Assembly: GCA_947168515.1 (NCBI GenBank)
Contig: CAMVMF010000014.1
Coordinates: 1-58,232, forward strand
Source of the DNA: an uncultured Bacteroidales bacterium
Lineage (GTDB): Bacteria > Bacteroidota > Bacteroidia > Bacteroidales > P3
DNA length: 58,232 nucleotides
Direction: 5' to 3'
This document shows, piece after piece, positions 54,555-58,232 of the stretch (its first letter is position 1; every line of letters starts with the position of its first letter). The notes under the pieces are model-generated. The model was not told where the DNA came from. It made no database searches and saw nothing but the letters and a program-made list of their open reading frames with translations. Both the position numbers and the translations under genes were made by a program.

Positions 54555-55044
54555 TTACGCCATCGGCAGAAGACATCTGCACACTATGGTAGCTGTCTTC
54601 TTTTGCCTCCTGCCTATAATGGCTAAAGCCGTTCCCTTTAACAATGAATCGAATCGAAGCCTGTACCATAGCACAATGACCGAAGAAGAGAAAATAAAAG
54701 AACTCTACAAAAAGATGTGTCTTGCCATGATTGACAAAGACACCGCTACCCTTTCGTCCATCCACGACGACAACTTCGTGCTGGTGCACATGACAGGCAT
54801 GAGGCAGAACAAACAGCAGTATATCGATGCTATCGCCAACGGAACGCTCAACTACTTCTCCGCCCGCCACGATTTATTGGAGGCAACAGTAAAAGGAGAT
54901 CACGCCACCCTGTTAGCAAGAAGTTACGTCTCGGCAGCTGTCTTCGGGGGCGGGCGCCACTCGTGGCGGTTGCAATTACGCTTCCAACTCATTTGTCGTG
55001 AGGGGCAATGGCTAATGACTTACTGCGAAGCCTCTACATACTAA
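54547..55044 (+). CDS. Secreted SnoaL/NTF2-like protein
   Basis: 165 residues from ATG 54547. A hydrophobic N-terminal segment (TMVAVFFCLLPIMAKA) looks like a signal peptide or anchor. The rest (about 45-165) fits the NTF2/DUF4440 fold: KKMCLAMIDKDTATLSSIHD, NFVLVHMTGMRQNKQQYIDA and a final VYTYCEAS-like strand (WLMTYCEASTY). Fold members are enzymes or binding proteins of many kinds, so the role is open. A second ATG at 54676 (MTEEEKIKELYKKM) would give a cytoplasmic form of 122 residues. Confidence 0.78.
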   Translation: MADYAIGRRHLHTMVAVFFCLLPIMAKAVPFNNESNRSLYHSTMTEEEKIKELYKKMCLAMIDKDTATLSSIHDDNFVLVHMTGMRQNKQQYIDAIANGTLNYFSARHDLLEATVKGDHATLLARSYVSAAVFGGGRHSWRLQLRFQLICREGQWLMTYCEASTY

Positions 55045-55083
55045 TAGATGCATGAATTAAGATATAAAATAAAAACAAAAAAA

Positions 55084-56079
55084 ATGAATAGAATGAAACT
55101 TTTAATGCTTACGGCCGCTTCAATGCTACTGGCTTGTGGCTGCAACAACAAACCTGCCGACCTACCAAGGGAACCTCAACCCGAAGGAGCCACCGTTTAC
55201 ATGACCACCGAAATCACCCCTGAATCGCTCATACGTATCTACGAAGCCTTGGGAGTGAAGGCAGAAGGCCGTGTGGCTGTAAAGATTAGCACCGGAGAAG
55301 CCGGTGGGCACAACTACCTCAAACCCGAACTGATAGGGCCGCTGGTCAAACTGGTAAACGGCAAGATTGTTGAGTGCAACACTGCCTATGCCGGCAAACG
55401 GATGAACACTGAAGACCATCTAGCTGTTATTGCCGACCACGGTTTCAACGCCATTGGAGGCGTGGACATTATGGATGCTGAAGGCGAAATCAAACTGCCC
55501 GTCCGCGACACCACCTACATGAAATACAACCTCGTGGGAAGCCACCTTCAAAACTACGACTTTATGATTAATCTGGCTCATTTCAAGGGACATGCCATGG
55601 GTGGCTTCGGCGGTGTGCTTAAAAACCAAAGCATCGGTGTGGCCTCACGCAACGGCAAGACCTATATCCACACCAACGGCCAGAGCGAAGACTACCGCCA
55701 GCTATGGAACTACATCCAACCCGAGAACCAAGATAAGTTCCTCGAATGCATGGCAACCGCAGCAACATCCGTTGCCGACCACTTCGGCGACAAGATTATC
55801 TACATCAACGTGATGAACAATCTCTCCGTCGACTGCGACTGCGACAGCCATCCCGCCGACCCCGAACTAAACGACATTGGCATTCTGGCCTCCACCGACC
55901 CTGTCGCCCTAGACCAAGCCTGCCTAGACCTCGTGTTTAACCACCACGACACCACCGGCAACGATGCCACTTCACTAAAAGAACGCATCACCGACCGCCA
56001 TGGCGTCCACACCATCGAACATGCCGAAAAGATAGGTCTTGGTACCCGTAAATACAACATTGTCAACATAGACAAATAA
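55084..56079 (+). CDS. DUF362 domain lipoprotein
   Basis: 331 residues from ATG 55084 (MNRMKLLMLTAASMLLACGC), chosen because it gives a lipoprotein signal with lipobox LLACGC; the frame is open from 55048. The body fits DUF362: VKISTGEAGGHNYLKPELIG, NLAHFKGHAMGGFGGVLKNQ, and VDCDCDSHPADPELNDIGIL then ASTDPVALDQACLDLV. Many DUF362 proteins carry ferredoxin cysteines; none are seen here apart from CDCD. Function unknown, thought to be redox-related. Confidence 0.88.
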   Translation: MNRMKLLMLTAASMLLACGCNNKPADLPREPQPEGATVYMTTEITPESLIRIYEALGVKAEGRVAVKISTGEAGGHNYLKPELIGPLVKLVNGKIVECNTAYAGKRMNTEDHLAVIADHGFNAIGGVDIMDAEGEIKLPVRDTTYMKYNLVGSHLQNYDFMINLAHFKGHAMGGFGGVLKNQSIGVASRNGKTYIHTNGQSEDYRQLWNYIQPENQDKFLECMATAATSVADHFGDKIIYINVMNNLSVDCDCDSHPADPELNDIGILASTDPVALDQACLDLVFNHHDTTGNDATSLKERITDRHGVHTIEHAEKIGLGTRKYNIVNIDK

Positions 56080-56090
56080 GCACCAGCCCC

Positions 56091-56705
56091 ATGAGAACAA
56101 AAACGTTTCTGGCCCTTTTCTGCTCCCTGGCCATCGTCCTAGGATGCAGCGGGCAGTCTAAAAAAGAAGTAGTAACCCCCAAAGTGAATAAAAATATGAG
56201 TAAATCCATTGTCATCTTTTTCTCCCATGCAGGAGACAACTACAGTGTGGGTAACATCGAGGTAGGCAATACCAAAATTGTGGCCGACTATATCAGCGAC
56301 ATTGCTGGAGCCGACCAGTTCGAAATTGTCACCCATAAATACGACGGCATGGCCTACACGCCTCTGATTAACCTGGCCCAAGAGGAAGCCAAGAAAGGCG
56401 AACTACCCCCCTATGAGGGCAAAGCACCTGACCTGAAGCAATACGACACCGTTTTCATCGGTGGTCCCGTGTGGTGGGGTACCTATCCACAGGTGATGTT
56501 CACCCTCTTTGGTGACATCAATCTCGATGGCAAAACCGTAGTGCCTTTCACTACCCACGAGGGCAGCGGACTTGCCAGTTGCGTCAACGACGTGAAGAAA
56601 GCATTTCCCAAAGCCAAAGTAACTTCTGGCTTCTCTATCTACGGGCATGAAGTTCGCTCCGGAAGAGCCAAAGTGGAAAAATGGCTCCATGGGCTAGGCT
56701 ACTAA
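56091..56705 (+). CDS. Lipoprotein-anchored flavodoxin
   Basis: 204 residues. N-terminal lipobox AIVLGCSGQSKKE, a linker to about residue 40, then a flavodoxin domain: IVIFFSHAGDNYSVGNIEVG (FMN phosphate loop, though with HAGDNY where SxTGNT is usual), YDTVFIGGPVWWGTYPQVMF and VPFTTHEGSGLAS. It should carry FMN outside the cytoplasm and shuttle electrons, an unusual place for a flavodoxin. Eleven bases after the DUF362 gene. A cytoplasmic start at ATG 56196 (MSKSIVIFFSHAGD) cannot be excluded. Confidence 0.85.
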   Translation: MRTKTFLALFCSLAIVLGCSGQSKKEVVTPKVNKNMSKSIVIFFSHAGDNYSVGNIEVGNTKIVADYISDIAGADQFEIVTHKYDGMAYTPLINLAQEEAKKGELPPYEGKAPDLKQYDTVFIGGPVWWGTYPQVMFTLFGDINLDGKTVVPFTTHEGSGLASCVNDVKKAFPKAKVTSGFSIYGHEVRSGRAKVEKWLHGLGY

Positions 56706-56730
56706 TCCACACATACAGTCCACTAGCATA

Positions 56731-56770
56731 GAGGAGGTGGCCAACACACTTTGGCTGACCTCCTCTTTTG
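56731..56770 (+). terminator. Terminator after the flavodoxin gene
   Basis: Arms GAGGAGGT and ACCTCCTC with inner GGCCA/TGGCT, then TTTTG, 25 bp after the stop. Confidence 0.75.
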
Positions 56771-56887
56771 ATAGAAAAACCGAACAGCAACCTTGCAAAG
56801 TTCTTTTGCTCAGACGGATAATTGGAGAGAGAAAGCTATCGAGGAAAAATAGGGAGTACGGACGGATTTTTCCAGAAAAAAAAGTAG

Positions 56888-56895
56888 TAATTTTG
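56888..56895 (+). promoter_or_regulatory. Promoter -7 element (TAATTTTG) of the serine-rich gene
   Basis: TAATTTTGCATT about 40 bp before the ATG. Confidence 0.6.
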
Positions 56896-56933
56896 CATTT
56901 AGAAAAAAACATCTAGTTGAAAGGAGTATCGTC

Positions 56934-58007
56934 ATGAAAATAACTCGTTTGTTAAGCATCGTTCTCTTAGGAGTCACCTTGGTAGCCGCCTCCCCTGCCT
57001 ATGCCCAGCGAGGCGGTGGCGGTCGTAGTGGTGGCAGCAGTAGCAGCAGCCACAGTGGTGGTAGCCGTAGCAGTGGCAGCAGTTTCTCCAGCAGCCGCGG
57101 CTCCAGTTCCAGTTCCGGCCGCTCCTCTAGTAGTTTCTCTAGTTCCAGCCGCTCAAGTTCATCTTACAGTTCCTCCCCGAGTCGTTCCAGCTCTTCTTCT
57201 CACAGCTCCTCGTCCTTCTCATCCTCTAGATCTTCTAGCACACCTAGCTTTTCCGGCTCATCGAGTTACTACAGCGGCTCCTCTTCTTCCAGCGGCCTCC
57301 GCAGCAGCGGAAGCGCTAGTGGGAGTAGCAGAAGTGCCAGTGGCAGCAGCTTTAGCACACCCGCCACTTCACGTACTGGCAGCGTGCCTACTCAGATGCG
57401 CAACGGCCAGAGCGGTTCCCGCTCAGGTGCCGTGACTGGAAGCCACGACAATGCCGTTCGTAGCAACAGTACTGGCGTTCGTACCGATGGTGGCAATTCT
57501 CGCACTGCCGATGCTCAGGTTGGCAATGGTCGTCCATCGGGCATTGCACCTGCTGCCAGTGGCGGCAACCACCATCACCCCCACCACAACCCATATTACG
57601 GCGACCCACGCTACCACCAAATATATTGGGACCCCTTCCCTCCACGCCATTACTACTGGCCTGGATTCTGGGTCTACTGTGATAGTTATTGGTATGACTA
57701 CCATGTAACCGACATCTATGTGGTGCGCCAATACATGAAAGAAACCTACAACATGGAACTGGTGGCTTATGCCATTAGCGGCGACTATATGTACGCCCTA
57801 ATCAACGACAGAGACGGCCACACCTACCTGCAAATATACGACAAAAACGACAAACTTTTAGCCGAACAGCGTGTCAGCCACAAATACATAAAGATGGAGG
57901 TTGATTCCCAAAACGGAGGTTGCTGGATTATGAAGAAGCGTGACAAAGACGCGCTCCTTTTCCTATACCTCGACGGACAACTCTTGATTTACGAGGCAGA
58001 CAAATAA
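56934..58007 (+). CDS. Exported serine-rich protein
   Basis: 357 residues. Signal peptide to about 24 (ASPAYAQ), then some 100 residues of almost only serine with G, R, F and T (RGGGGRSGGSSSSSHSGGS...), a mixed S/T/G linker, and a folded C-terminal part (about 215-357) with HHHPHHNPYYGDPRYHQIYW (His-rich), PFPPRHYYWPGFWVYCDSYW and a beta-rich end (DRDGHTYLQIYDKNDKLLAE). Serine tracts of this kind are often glycosylated surface linkers in Bacteroidota. No family recognised for the C-terminal part. Confidence 0.8.
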   Translation: MKITRLLSIVLLGVTLVAASPAYAQRGGGGRSGGSSSSSHSGGSRSSGSSFSSSRGSSSSSGRSSSSFSSSSRSSSSYSSSPSRSSSSSHSSSSFSSSRSSSTPSFSGSSSYYSGSSSSSGLRSSGSASGSSRSASGSSFSTPATSRTGSVPTQMRNGQSGSRSGAVTGSHDNAVRSNSTGVRTDGGNSRTADAQVGNGRPSGIAPAASGGNHHHPHHNPYYGDPRYHQIYWDPFPPRHYYWPGFWVYCDSYWYDYHVTDIYVVRQYMKETYNMELVAYAISGDYMYALINDRDGHTYLQIYDKNDKLLAEQRVSHKYIKMEVDSQNGGCWIMKKRDKDALLFLYLDGQLLIYEADK

Positions 58008-58044
58008 GGTACATTCAACATTTCTATACTAAGTTATCTGATTG

Positions 58045-58073
58045 CAGGAGTTCCTACGGGGACTCCTGTTTTT
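58045..58073 (+). terminator. Terminator of the serine-rich gene
   Basis: Arms CAGGAGT and ACTCCTG (58045-58068), followed by TTTTTA. Confidence 0.75.
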
Positions 58074-58213
58074 ATACGAGCTATCATAATGAGGGCGCAA
58101 TTAATTTATGGGGACTTCTAAAAATTCGTTTTATTCGTAATCATGCCTGCATGAAGATTCAGATAATAAATTCGTTAGTTTTCAACAGACGTTTTCTCGC
58201 CTCAGCATATGAA

Positions 58214-58232
58214 GAAAGTCCAGTGGACTTTC
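58214..58232. repeat. Perfect short palindrome at the window edge
   Basis: GAAAGTCCA and TGGACTTTC with a single G between them. It lies inside a possible gene start on the plus strand (ATG 58209, MKKVQWTF) that runs off the window. Could be a hairpin, an operator or part of a repeat; too close to the edge to judge. Confidence 0.5.

Overview
The window comes from a Bacteroidota chromosome, most likely an uncultivated Bacteroidales. Three things support this. Many genes start just downstream of the Bacteroidota -7 promoter element TAnnTTTG, and sixteen convincing copies are listed. Two secreted proteins carry type IX secretion sorting domains, one type A and one type B. The gene content (OmpA barrels, OMP_b-brl family barrel, SpoT/RelA, XerC next to a short HPF, DAACS symporter with kal/atoD) fits that phylum. 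No tRNA, rRNA, CRISPR array or insertion sequence was recognised.

Bases 1-8800 are the accessory part. On the minus strand there are four truncated Rhs core modules, each about 70 codons and nearly identical. They start MMTKNG and run to the DPDG boundary, where each continues into a different C-terminal tip: off the window, an M91-like zinc-metallopeptidase tip, a HExxE-type tip broken by one in-frame amber codon, and a very short tip. Partner genes (a lipoprotein, a small secreted protein) follow two of the tips. Each module is preceded by the same non-coding repeat, which holds an inverted repeat with 10-bp arms and a variable number of short ACATCCG...GGTCGG units. Further copies of the repeat lie free between modules and, inverted, at 8755. 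This looks like an orphan Rhs-tip reservoir with a REP-like element at the junctions. A large outer-membrane barrel gene (4179-6596), a zinc-ribbon protein and a second barrel gene lie among or beside the modules.

Bases 9000-44000 are mostly housekeeping: aspartate aminotransferase divergent from recA; recA, barrel protein, relA/spoT, mazG; rseP-lptF; xerC-hpf facing rpmB-rpsU; mutY; ssb; pgi; OmpA; a purN-glycosyltransferase-OmpA operon joined by 4-nt overlaps; acpP-fabF-rnc; an endonuclease/phosphatase and HhH-barrel operon; phosphoglucomutase; a kal-atoD-symporter operon from the lysine fermentation pathway that lacks the beta CoA-transferase subunit; and a T9SS-exported M14 carboxypeptidase with a family 2 glycosyltransferase.

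Bases 44000-52000 form a long plus-strand run: smpB, aspartate kinase, a giant IgGFc-binding-like/PKD/T9SS-B protein, aroB, a membrane-anchored unknown and a U32 peptidase. Bases 52000-56700 hold a redox-flavoured cluster: FMN reductase, AraC regulator, aldo/keto reductase, SnoaL-like protein, a DUF362 lipoprotein and a lipoprotein-anchored flavodoxin. The window closes with a serine-rich exported protein and its terminator.
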